This document shows positions 23,908 through 33,803 of a stretch of DNA of 64,000 nt, piece after piece (positions within the stretch are counted from its first letter, which is position 1; each line of letters opens with the position of its first letter). The stretch is from Candolleomyces eurysporus. Taxonomy: Eukaryota > Basidiomycota > Agaricomycetes > Agaricales > Psathyrellaceae. Made by a program: the position numbers and the translations under genes. Location: positions 310,001-374,000 of the forward strand of contig JANBPK010000730.1 of assembly GCA_027579435.1 (NCBI GenBank), in the 5' to 3' direction. A model generated the notes under the pieces. It did no database searches and was not told the DNA's origin. It saw nothing but the letters and a program-made list of their open reading frames with translations.

Positions 23908-24159
23908 CTGCAAAGGGTGAGTTAGAAACACGCTGCAGTGTAGAGTTATACCAGATAGACTTACTCTCGGTTTGTGGGTGGCTTGTCGCTCCAATCGGTT
24001 CTGAATTCACGGTCGTCGTGGTCAGGACTATCGAAGGTTATAAAGGCCCGTCCAAACTCACCCCTCCTCAACAAAGCCGAAACCCGAATCGAGAATGGGG
24101 TCGTTCTGAGAGGGTCCTGTCGAGACCGAAGCAGAGACTGAGCCAGACGCGTTGCTCAT
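23826..24159 (-). CDS. Small acidic-to-basic protein S3
   Basis: Exons 24159-24062, 24000-23965, 23907-23826; 71 aa, no break. MSNASGSVSASVSTGPSQND, core FGFVEEGTDWSDKPPTNR, linker GRGEGDKKIKG, tail ending KVKPADK before TGA. The stop lies at the junction with the duplicated exon copy, so the MITE downstream does not interrupt it. A TATA-like box TATATAAAG (24317-24325, minus strand) and a conserved palindrome lie upstream. Confidence 0.65.
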
Positions 24160-24296
24160 GGTTACCTAATGATTAGAGGTTACTGTGGGATGATGATAGG
24201 TGGTAGAATGTCACTTACTCTACGTTGTCTATGAGAGTGTAATATCTGTCCTGTCCTGTAGTCTGCGGGCCTCGGTGGCAGCTGGGGATGGGTTTT

Positions 24297-24325
24297 GTGA
24301 CCCTGTCACGAACACTCTTTATATA
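24297..24325 (-). promoter_or_regulatory. Palindrome and TATA-like box of S3
   Basis: GTGACCCTGTCAC at 24297-24309 and, further upstream on the minus strand, TATATAAAG (24317-24325). The same order is seen in the other S promoters. The 5' leader holds a likely intron starting GTAAGT near 24221. Confidence 0.45.
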
Positions 24326-26608
24326 CGTACAGGATGTCGGTCCCCTTCGCCCAATTACCACAGCTCTGGACGGCTCGGTCTTCCCTCGTTCCTCCTCGCT
24401 TTGGATCGATTCATAGATTGACGATTCTCGAAACCGGCCGGCACTGCCGAGCTTCATGAACATTCACCATATGTACTAAATGAAACACGTACACTCTTGT
24501 CGTTTGTACTTGGCGGTATATAGCAGGAGTTATTCCATAGTCCGAGCCTTCAGATTCGGTACCAACCACCGCCCGCAAGCGATCGTATAACAGTATACCT
24601 CTCAAACTAGGCCTTAGAAGGCTCTGCAGCTCGGTATTCTGTGAGATCGGGTAAGACAGCAACAAACGGACCGAAACTGCAGTTTGCATGAGACTCCCAA
24701 AGGACCACCACCGTGGAGCCGGAGTAAGAATGTATTTTCCCCATCCCTGGGGGATCCTAAAATTAACGGGATACACCAGTAGCCGCAAAGGGGAAAATAG
24801 AGACACACGAAGGTAACCTACAAGCGACGTGGATTCGTAGGTCTCTGGAGACAAAAGATTACTAGCCAACGTATAGGCTCGAGGATTACCAACGGGTTCC
24901 ACCGCTTTCGTGTTCCTACAAAGGACCCTGTGGCGGTCAGAAGGGCCACAGCATCCACGACACCCCGGCAATGGCTCCAGGATGTGACTTGAATTCTTGT
25001 TTCTTTTAGGAGTTGGAAAGACGCTTGAGGCTGGCAGGGTCGTCAGAGCAGTCTGAGCAGGTGAATTCATGGTGTAACTGCAGGGCAAGGAAGCTCGTCC
25101 CGCGCAGTGCGTACACGAAGCTAATAATTTCATCTCGAGAACCCATTTATCAGAGAGCAGCTGACAGGCGTCGTATGATAGCGAGAAGAGGGCCTTCGCT
25201 GTAACGTAAACTGCGGCAGTGCTGGCTGCACACTGCCAGTGAATCGCAGTATTTCGGGGTGGCAATGGAGTTGCCGACTATCCTGAGGTTCTCTGGTGTG
25301 GTGATACATTGCTTTTGATACAGCTTCAGGGTTGATATGCCATGCTCACCGATGAGACGCAGTAAATGAGTAATCAGGATTACCGATTGGGCCGGCCAGC
25401 TATTTGTCATCACCCTTCAGAGCATACAACGGCATACATGAACAACATGGGCGGCTCACGTTCTGCTCGGAAGAGCCTCCCTCTGTCGTTGTCCTTTAAG
25501 CTGACCGTCGGCACCTCAGCAGCGGTTCCGAAAAGAACAAGCCTATATGTTACGGCTACTGGCTCTGCTGGCAGCTTGCTCCCTCTGTCGCTCTCGCATT
25601 TCGAGGTTTGATACGAAACTAACCTCGCACACTCACCCATCCCCGCTTCCTGTAGGCTGTCTCTCATGCCCGCCATTTCCTCTGCTCCTGCACAAGACTG
25701 GGTATCCAGATGGATGACTCAGACGCTGGACCCATTAGAATTCGGATTGCTTTCATCGACTCTATGGCGCAATATATATATGACTCTCCGGCCAGTCCAC
25801 GTCCACCAGACAACACAATGCCTTATGCCTGCCTCTCGAACTTCCATCGCTGACCTCTTATCTTTCCGTACTCGCAAGGCATACACCAACGTCCCATCAG
25901 AGCAACGGTTCTACATTCCCTGATACAACCCTTGTCATCGTCCTTTGCCGCTCGCCCATGTGGGCTGTGCCAGGCACCTGCCCCTCTCGGAGTCTCACCT
26001 TCAGCTGTTGGAGCGTCGACTTTGGCTCTTTTTTCACTATCAACGTTCTTTTCCCCAAATGTCACCAAAGGGTATCCGGGAGCTTAGCTGTTTGGATCGT
26101 CTTCCCATCACTACTGTATCCAAGTAAATGCCGAGCCTCGCTGGTATCAGATTGAGCTCGACATCACTGCCGCCACTATCCGGTGAATGACTCTAACGGC
26201 CAGTGCACCCTAATCAGAGAAATCTGGACGGTTGAACAGTGTTGCTTACAACTTCGACCGTCAGACAACACTCCGCCATTTAGGTACTCCACAACTGTGG
26301 TTTGCCGCTGCTTTCGATTTCCTGCCACGCCAGACACGCCAGAATCAATGCACTTTCCAGAGCGGTGCACCATTGACAGAGACCCTGATCGCAGCAAGCC
26401 TTGGAACAAGCTTGATCTACGTGCGAATAGTGAGTCAATCACAAGAGTGCACCAGATTCCGCGAGTCATGGTATGAATTGAGAGAGCTAATCCAATCCTT
26501 GATATACAAAATTTACGGAATTGTGAATCTTAGCTATAATATAGATACACTTGCGTATGAGTGGGACGATGCTCGAATATCTGCGCTTTCTCCAACGACT
26601 CTTCAACT

Positions 26609-26942
26609 TCACTTCACGGGCTGTTTGATTTTCTTGCCGTTTTTGTCTATAATCAGCGCTTTAATTTTCTTGTCGCTCTCTCCTCGACCGCTGTGGAAGA
26701 CAAGTTAGAAACACGTTGCAGTGTTAATTTGTACTAGATAGACTTACTCTCGGCCTGTTGGTGGCTTGTCGCTCCACTCGGTTCTGATATCACGGTCGTC
26801 GTGGTCAGTATGATCAAAGGCTACAAAGGCCTTTGGACACTCACTCCTCATCAACATAGTCGAAACCCAAATCAGGAGCGGGGTCGTTCTGGGAGGGACC
26901 TGAAGGGTCTGAAGGAGAGACTGGGGCGGACGCGTCGCTCAT
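26609..26942 (-). CDS. Small acidic-to-basic protein S4
   Basis: Exons 26942-26845, 26783-26748, 26690-26609; 71 aa, no break. MSDASAPVSPSDPSGPSQND, core LGFDYVDEETEWSDKPPTGR, linker GRGESDKKIKA, tail ending KKIKQPVK before TGA. Perfect conservation of the three-exon layout. Promoter palindrome at 27107-27119. Confidence 0.65.
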
Positions 26943-27106
26943 GGCTGCCAAATCTACGACTGTGATTAAAGGTTACTGTGGGCTGATGACAGGTGGTAGA
27001 GTGCTTACTCTCCGCTGTCTCTGCGAGTACTTGATATCTGTCGCTGTCCCGTAGTCTGCGGCCTTCGGGGGGCAGCTGGATATAGGGTCGGGAGTAAGTT
27101 GGTTTT

Positions 27107-27119
27107 GTGACACTGTCAC
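27107..27119. promoter_or_regulatory. Perfect palindrome upstream of S4
   Basis: GTGACACTGTCAC. With the central base as pivot the arms are GTGACA and TGTCAC apart from one overlap base; an identical copy precedes S5. Confidence 0.5.
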
Positions 27120-28187
27120 GAACACTGCCTTCATATCAATGCCTCGTCTTCCCTCGTTCCTCCTCGCCGCGGATCGATCCGTAGATTAATACTTTTCGAA
27201 CCTGGCCGGCATTGCTGATCTTAGTGAACATCTGTCATATGTACTTAATGAGCCCCTTACATTCTTGTCCTTGCTGCTTGGTGAAACATAAAAGGAATCC
27301 TTTCATAGTCCGAGGCTTCAAATGTGATATCAACCGCCACCCATGAGCGAACATAAAATGAAAACTCAAGAGACTCTCAAAGAACCGTCTTGACAGTGTC
27401 GTATAGACCGTGGAGCTGGCTGCATAGGTACCGGTATCCTCTCCATCTCTGAAGGATTCCAGTGGTGAAAAGATGCATTAGTAGTGCACAGGGAAAAATC
27501 AGACGCACCAAGACGATCTACAAAAGACGAGGATTCATGGGTCGCTGGAAAGGGCTCAATATCGACCAACGTCGCCTCGAGCTTTGGTCTCAACCCATAT
27601 CACTAGTTGTTGAAGGCGTCAATTTTGCAGCATTCTCGCTGCATTATCCGCTGGCTCCTTTTGACTTTCAATGCTCTCCTTTCCCCCAAACGCCATTAAA
27701 GGATATCCGGGAGCTTAGTTGTTGGTATCGTCTTCTTTTTACTTGACATCACTGCCGCCACTATCTGATGAATGATTCTAATTTTAAGAGCCAGCGCAGC
27801 CATCGTAAGGAAAATCTGGGCGGTTAAGCAGTGTTGCTTACAACCTCAGACAACGCTCCGCCATTTGGATACCTAACATCTGTGGTTTTCCGCTGCTTTA
27901 ATTTCCTGCCACGCCAGAATCAATGCATTTTCCAGAGTGGTGCACCGGAGGAAGCCCTGATCGCAGCGAGCCTTGGAACAAGCTCCGTACTTGATCGACG
28001 CGTGCCGGTGAGCCTATCACAAGAGTCCACCGGATTCCACGAGCCATATTATGAATTAAGAGAGCCAATCCCACCCTTGGTACACGAAACTTTAGGGAAT
28101 TGTAAATCGTAGGTATAATACAAATAAGCATGCGCATGAGTGTGACGATGCTCGAATATCTGCGCGTTCTCCAATTAGGCTTCAACT

Positions 28188-28504
28188 TCACTTCGGGGGC
28201 TTCTTCTTGTCTATAGCCACTTTAATCTTCTTGTCGCCCTCTCCTCGACCACTGCGGAAGATAAGTTAGAAACACGTTGCAGTGTTGAGTTATACCAGAT
28301 AGAATTACTCTCGGTCTGGTGGTGGCTTGTCGCTCCACTGGGCTCTGATATAACGGTCGTCGTGGTCAGTACTATCAAAGGCCACGAAGGATCTTTTAAT
28401 ACTCACTCCTCATCAACATAGTCGGAGCCCAAATCAGGAACGGGGTCGTTCTGGGAGGGACCTGAAGGGTCTGAAGGAGAGACTGGAGCGGACGTGTCGC
28501 TCAT
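28188..28504 (-). CDS. Small acidic-to-basic protein S5
   Basis: Exons 28504-28407, 28344-28309, 28251-28188; 65 aa, no break. MSDTSAPVSPSDPSGPSQND, core LGSDYVDEEAQWSDKPPPDR, linker GRGEGDKKIKV, short tail DKKKPPK before TGA. The second intron has a less usual donor (GTAATT). An 18-base in-frame deletion in exon 3 relative to S3 and S4 leaves the stop in frame. Promoter palindrome at 28667-28679. Confidence 0.6.
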
Positions 28505-28666
28505 GGCTGCCAAATCTACGACTGTGATTAAAGATTACTGTTGGCTGATGTCAGGTGGTAGAATACTTACTCTCCGCTGTCTCCGCGAGTAAGATATTTA
28601 GCGCTGTCTCGTAGTCNTGCGGCCTTCGGGGGCAGCTGGATATAAGATCGGAAGTAGGTTGGTTCT

Positions 28667-28679
28667 GTGACACTGTCAC
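28667..28679. promoter_or_regulatory. Perfect palindrome upstream of S5
   Basis: GTGACACTGTCAC, identical to the S4 site and at a similar distance from the start codon. Confidence 0.5.
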
Positions 28680-30299
28680 GAACACTACCTTTATATATAC
28701 ATTTATATGGACGCCTCGTTCCTCCCCGCTGCGGATCGATCCGTAGATTGATACTTCTCGAACCCGGCCGGCATTGCTTATCTTCGTGATCATTCGCCAT
28801 ATGTGCTAAATGAAACCCTTGCACTCTTGTCCTTTCCGCTTGGTGATACATAGAAGGAGTTCTTTTATGGTGCGAGGCTTCAGATGTGATATCAACTACC
28901 ACGCGTGAGTGATAGTAAAACGGAAACCAGCATACCCGTCGAACTAGACCTCGGAACTGCAGGGCAGTATTCTATGGTTTCGAGGAGTCGCACAGCAACG
29001 AATGGACCGAAAACGCGGTTCGCATGAAACCCTCACCGAAGAACCGCCATCTTAGGAATGTCGCATAGACCTGGAGTACAGAATCGTCTTCCCCATCTCT
29101 GAAGGATTCTAAAAGTGACAAGACGCATTGGGAATGCGCAGGGGAAAAACAGAGACGCACGGAGACGACCCACAAAAGATGTAGATCTATAGGTCTCTAA
29201 AGAAGACTCATTACCAATCAATGTAGCCTCGAGGTTTGGTGAGGGCGTTTCGCCGCTTTCGAGTTCATATAAAGACTTTCCAACTGTTGGAAACACCACA
29301 TCACCTACAACCCCTCCGGCGATGACCTCAGGATGTGAATGACTTGAATCCTCGCTGCTTGTAGGACTCGGAAAGACGCTCGAGGCCGACAGCAGTTTGA
29401 GCGGATGAACTCAATGGAAGGAAGCTTGCTCCACGCAGTAAATACACGAGGTTGACACCCGCATCTGAGAGACTTTTGTCCGCGAGAGTCCGAAGTTAGC
29501 AGTCAGCAAGATGGGATTGTGAAGACAGCAAGAGGACTTACCAGCGCGCCGCAGCTTCCAGAGACAATAGGCTCAGAAACCTGGAGATGTAAGTACAAAA
29601 AGACCACGATGAAAATGTCGGACACGACTCCAGGGCAAGATGTTACGGAGCATGAATAGGGTCTGTGTCGTAATTCTGCTCACGCTGGCCGGTCCACGCA
29701 GCTGGCATTCTCCGCAGGCACTGGCAAAGGATGAAACTCCACTGAGGCCACGAGGACGACCGTGCACTCTATACGGTTCGCGATGGTATGGTGTCAAATG
29801 TTGTCATCACCTTCACATCCACAGGAATACAAGCCAGCACAGAAGTAACGCCACTCCTTTCATACGAGAAGATTCGGGACCTTGTGAAAGGGGAAGATAT
29901 TTAAATCTGCGATCCATGCACTCTCCCAATTGACAAAGCGAACACACCTATTGGAGAGCAGCCGGCAGACGTCGTGTGACTAAAGGGGACACTTCTTCGA
30001 TGCAAGTATGCCGCAGATCTATAGCAGGGTTGTGCACCAAACTGCAGGGATTCGGTGGGGTAGTACTCGCAATGGATTTTCCGACTGTCCTGAGGTTCCC
30101 TGGTGTGGTGATATTGCTCTCGTTACAGCTTCAAGGCTGATATGAATGCACCATGCCATACTCGCCGATGAGATTCGGTGAGCGAGCAACCCAGAATGCA
30201 GAGATGATCGTCGCAAAGCAAGAGGAGAACACGAGGAGAACCGCTGCGCTCGTATAAACCTATCCTTTCACAAACGATGTTGATGGCGGACCCTGCACC

Positions 30300-31186
30300 A
30301 TTTGTGCTGAGTCAGGTTCTCCCATGGACGCTCATCCTAAACCATGAAATGCAACGCTAATACGGCTTTAGTTGGCTCGAAAGTGGTCCTAGCACCGTAG
30401 GTAGCATCTCAGATCTTATGTCCCAGTTCGGACGAAGCAACTACGAGACTTGATTCTGTTCCCGTCCAATACGCCCCGGAATTATGGCAAATGGATGATG
30501 GCCAGAGATCGCCGCAAGAGAGCCTCCAGCCCTAGAAAATGAATTTGACATGCAACATGCGTATTGGTTCCCCTAGTACCGCCATAGTTCTGCCCTCAAT
30601 TTTTGATTTGCCGAATTCATGACAGATAATCAAGGTTGAATGGCGAGTTGTTGAGGGAAAGTTGACACTGTTTGAATGCGTTCTCGAGGTGTCTAGTTGC
30701 CAAAAAAAATCGACCGAGTCTAGCGGGGAAGGGGGGGGAGGGGAAGGGGGAAACACAAGAAGCTGGAAGAAATACAATGGTATGATGGAGCAGTCACAAA
30801 GGGATACATGACAGAATATCACACTATCCTTGTTGTCCATTCCCAGAACACAGATTACCGAGGCATTTTGCCGAGGGTACTTAAGGGGGTCGCAAAAGGC
30901 CAAGACCGCGTTCCTCCTTGTAACCGGCACAGGGGACGGCACTGGGCCTGCCATCATCCTTGATGGAGCTCTGCAATCCACGTTGAAGATCATTCGCCTG
31001 TTGCCAGTCGCTTTGAATCATCGCTTTCCTCTCCGCTATCGCAACAGTGCCAGGAACTGTGAGCATGGGCCCAAGGGTGTATTCGGCTTTGACTGGTAAA
31101 TGCTTAGGCTCAATGGGAGAAGGAATAATGCAAGCATAAGCTGATATGGAGGGGTAGGCAAGGGGACAGCACCTAGAAGAACCATG
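30300..31186. other. Gene-poor region
   Basis: No convincing gene. A 153-codon minus-strand frame (30993-30532) has low-complexity Pro/Ser stretches produced by a purine-rich run near 30720-30755 and no recognisable domain. Confidence 0.4.
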
Positions 31187-32050
31187 CAAAATGCCTCGGC
31201 CCTTGCCATGCGCAGCATCGGCCACTTGCCACAGCTAATTATTTGTAGGTTCAGCAAGACAGAAATGATCCTGGTATCTGTGATCCTAAGAAGGCCCGAT
31301 ATTCAAACAACTGAATGTGGACAGGGAACTGGTGCAACAGTGAAGATAATTTTTTTNGGAATGGGAGAGATTGTGTATAGTTAAGTGTTCACACAGAAAG
31401 GCCATCATGGCCATTGATGTAAAGGATATAAGAGAGCTGTTCCATTGGCATTGAGATTTAGGAGATGTGACATGATATGATAAATAGATAATACATCCAA
31501 AATGAAAAGGCACAGGAACAATAAACCAAAAAGTGGAAAAGAAAAGATAGAATTGAAAAGCGGACACAGACATTGAATCCCATTTAGTTTGACTCTAAAT
31601 GCAAGAGGAAGTGTGAACTGTTCTGAGTCTGAAACCTGATTTATGAATAACTCAGAATGTTGTGGTAGGAGAGACTGTCAATGTTTGAGTGGGAGAAAGG
31701 TCACGCACATAGCAGGGTCCTGCAGATTGTGTGGTGGGTGTGGCAAGTGTGGTAATCATTCCATTACTTCTTCAACTTTGGTGCAGCATTAGCAGGAAGA
31801 AATGAAAGGCAGGGCAGGTGGTACACACATCTTGACTGGTTGAGAGATGGGTCCAAGATGGAATCACCAGCACATGGTTGTTGTTGGCTAACAAGCCTCA
31901 AACTTCTCTGGAAAATGGATTAGCTGGGTTGCAGAACATTCAAGTTCATAGGGAAGCAGACTTACAAGCTGTACAACAGATGAGCTGAATGGAAATAAAC
32001 CTGTGTGAAGTGGCCGATGCTTTGCATGGCAAGTGCCGAGGCATTTTTGA
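31187..32050. repeat. Region bounded by 36-45 bp inverted repeats
   Basis: AATGCCTCGGC..CTTGCCATGC and CAGCATCGGCCACTT at 31187-31228 recur in inverted orientation at about 32006-32048 with few mismatches. The interior is AT-rich and non-coding. This could be a non-autonomous element or foldback structure; no target duplication was identified. The outer motif AAAAATGCCTCGG recurs at 32141-32153 beside the minisatellite. Confidence 0.45.
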
Positions 32051-32155
32051 CTGGAACCAGCGGAAAACAGCGGCTGGAGTGATGGCTGCACATGCCAGAA
32101 GCACTGTCTTGGCACACATCAACCCCCCGTAGTACCAAAGTCAAAAATGCCTCGG

Positions 32156-32527
32156 AATTCAGGTTCATGAGGAAGCAGACTTACTCGCTATACAACAGAT
32201 GAGCTGAATGGAAAGAAATTCAAGTTTATGAGGAAGCAGACTTACAAGCTATATGGCAGATGAGCTGAANTGGCAAGAAATTCAGGTTCATGNAAGAAGC
32301 AGACTTACTCGCTATACAACAGATGAGCTGAATGGCACGAAATTGAGGTTCATGAGGAAGCAGACTTACATACTATACAACAGATGAGCTGAATGGAAAG
32401 AAATTCAGATTCATGAGGAAGCAGACTTACTTCCTATACAACAGATGAGCTGAATGGCAAGAAATTCAGGTTCATGAGGAAGCAGACTTGCATACTATAC
32501 AACAGATGAGCTGAATGGCAAGAAATT
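32156..32527. repeat. 61-bp minisatellite, six units
   Basis: Six head-to-tail units starting near 32156, 32218, 32279, 32340, 32401 and 32462. Each reads AATTCAGGTTCATGAGGAAG, then CAGACTTAC, CTATACAACAGATGAGCTGA and ATGGCAAGA with small changes. A further diverged unit lies at about 31938-31999. Two units contain an N that makes them one base too long. No coding potential. Confidence 0.9.
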
Positions 32528-32918
32528 ATTAAATTCAATCAAATTGACTTACCGTCTGTCATTTCAAGACGTTTGCAATCAACATGGTTAATATTGTGTT
32601 ATCCACGGAACCACACAAATCGATCCGGATAAACGCAAGATGATTCAGCGAGATCCCGTATTCCGCAAGGTTGACGGATCAAGTGGTAAATCATGCACCG
32701 GTCGCTCATCAGTCCCAATGGCATCCCGGAAAAGTCAACATTTGGCCCACCTCGACCTCGCTGGTTCTCAGATGACGGAAATGTATCATTTCTTGGTCCC
32801 CTTTGCCCGGGCTGCTATGTTCGTACACCGCCATGGAAGGTAGTGTAAACCGGGTTCGACATCGTCGACTGCAACTTCATACTCAGCACTTTCTCTACTC
32901 TAATCAAGACGAAGTTTG
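32528..32918. other. Non-coding flank
   Basis: Downstream flank of the ubiquitin-like pseudogene; nothing else supported. Confidence 0.3.
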
Positions 32919-33803
32919 TCAAGCTACGCACCAAACAAGCCACCCTTGGTCCAAATACGTCCCAAGTTCCGTTTTTCCACATTTCGGACAAGTTTTTACA
33001 CGATTGTCGACCCCTTCCCGCTCTACCAGCATGCTCATAATCAGTGCCTCCCCTGTTGTAACCACAGACTCCCAATCCTGAGCCTCGACTAATGTTCCAT
33101 TGCTTGATTCTGCAATGCAATATCGCTTCTCGATGACACGCTCCTCGCCTACTTTTCCTCTGAAATGACCAACCAAGATGCGATGTAAGTCCTGGTTGTG
33201 CCCCGTCTGGGTCAGAAAAAATAGACGGAAATAATGGAAGATCTCGTCCCACCTCGTATCTGCGCACAATCGACAAAGGGAGGGTGAAGGTTTCGTCTAG
33301 CGCATCCGTGATTTTCAACGCGTTCGCGTCGCTGTAGCCCACAGTCTTGGGAAGCCTCCCATGAAACAGTCGATTCACTTCCATAGCGATCAGCAAGAGT
33401 TCATACGAGAGCAAGGGCCTACCTTGCGCAGCGGCGTATTGATGGATAACCAAGTTTCCTGCTACATTGTTGAATGTCGCTCTGTGGCCAATGGAGAAGT
33501 TGCTGCTATTTGATAGCATCTGGGGGCCGTAAGGTTCAGGCTCTAACGGTGGTCGCAACCTTATCAACCAGTCTGTCGCCATGGACGAATGATTGGAGAC
33601 TCACGCCCTTCGCCGGTAGGAGGACTGCCAATATCCTTGGCCCGATGCAGAAACTCTCGGCGCATCTTTGACACAGAGGCCTTGCCGGTAGGTGCGCTGT
33701 CAATGTCCCTGGCCCGACGCAGAAATCCTCGGCGCATCTCTGAGACCGTGCGCGAGCCCTTGCCCTTGCCCTTAGACGGATTACAAGTACGATCGGCCGG
33801 CAT
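32919..33803 (-). pseudogene. Ubiquitin-like-domain protein, frameshifted
   Basis: Exon 1 33803-33605, intron 33604-33543, exon 2 from 33542. The N-terminus has two 23-residue tandem repeats (EMRRGFLRRARDIDSAPTG and KMRREFLHRAKDIGSPPTG). A motif of the agaricomycete family follows (SSNFSIGHRATFNNVAGNLV) and then the ubiquitin-like domain (ITDALDETFTLPLSIVRRYE). After Tyr-Glu-Val (about 33255) the frame must change to continue into WDEIFHYFRLFFLTQTGHN, HRILVGHFRGKVGEERVIEK and TCPKCGKTELGTYLDQGWLV, ending at TGA 32919. The missing two bases mean either a decayed gene or a consensus error. Agaricomycetes have many such proteins; their role is unknown. N at 33851 lies outside the coding part. 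Confidence 0.6.

Larger units (their letters stand above)
22730..25400 (-). repeat. Tandem block 3 (T3-S3-R3)
   Basis: T3 about 22.73-23.36 kb, S3 at 23.83-24.16 kb, R3 about 24.41-25.36 kb. R3 has a 284-codon open frame (25265-24411), but the frame homologous to the other R copies changes within it (HPGAIAG region, then PRAYTLASNLLSPETYESTS), so that long frame is probably not the ancestral protein. This block also carries a partial exon duplication and a MITE (23.48-23.80 kb). Confidence 0.6.
25400..27620 (-). repeat. Tandem block 4 (T4-S4-R4)
   Basis: T4 about 25.4-26.48 kb (a stop follows the segment matching T1 IIATCRVQSD near 26150), S4 at 26.61-26.94 kb intact, R4 about 27.3-27.62 kb, shortened: only the tail part (LEATLVD, then THESSSFVDRL) is evident. 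The signal-peptide and Cys-rich parts seen in R1, R2 and R5 are missing, so this block lost sequence at its 5' side. Confidence 0.55.
27620..30300 (-). repeat. Tandem block 5 (T5-S5-R5)
   Basis: T5 about 27.65-28.19 kb, S5 at 28.19-28.50 kb, R5 about 28.9-30.2 kb. R5 has the best signal-peptide-like start (MKGVALLLCWLVFLWM near 29864), followed by a possible intron and the Cys-containing exon (NASCVDR near 29700), and a tail LEATLIGNESSLETYRSTSF near 29225-29165. The frame is interrupted between them. Confidence 0.6.

Noticed and set aside
24411..25265. 284-codon open frame on the minus strand in block 3
   Set aside because: The segments homologous to the other R copies occur in different frames within it, and it reads through the expected tail and promoter of S3. 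Probably a chance read-through of decayed sequence.
30532..30993. Minus-strand 153-codon frame
   Set aside because: Low-complexity Pro/Ser content from a purine-rich tract, no recognisable domain.
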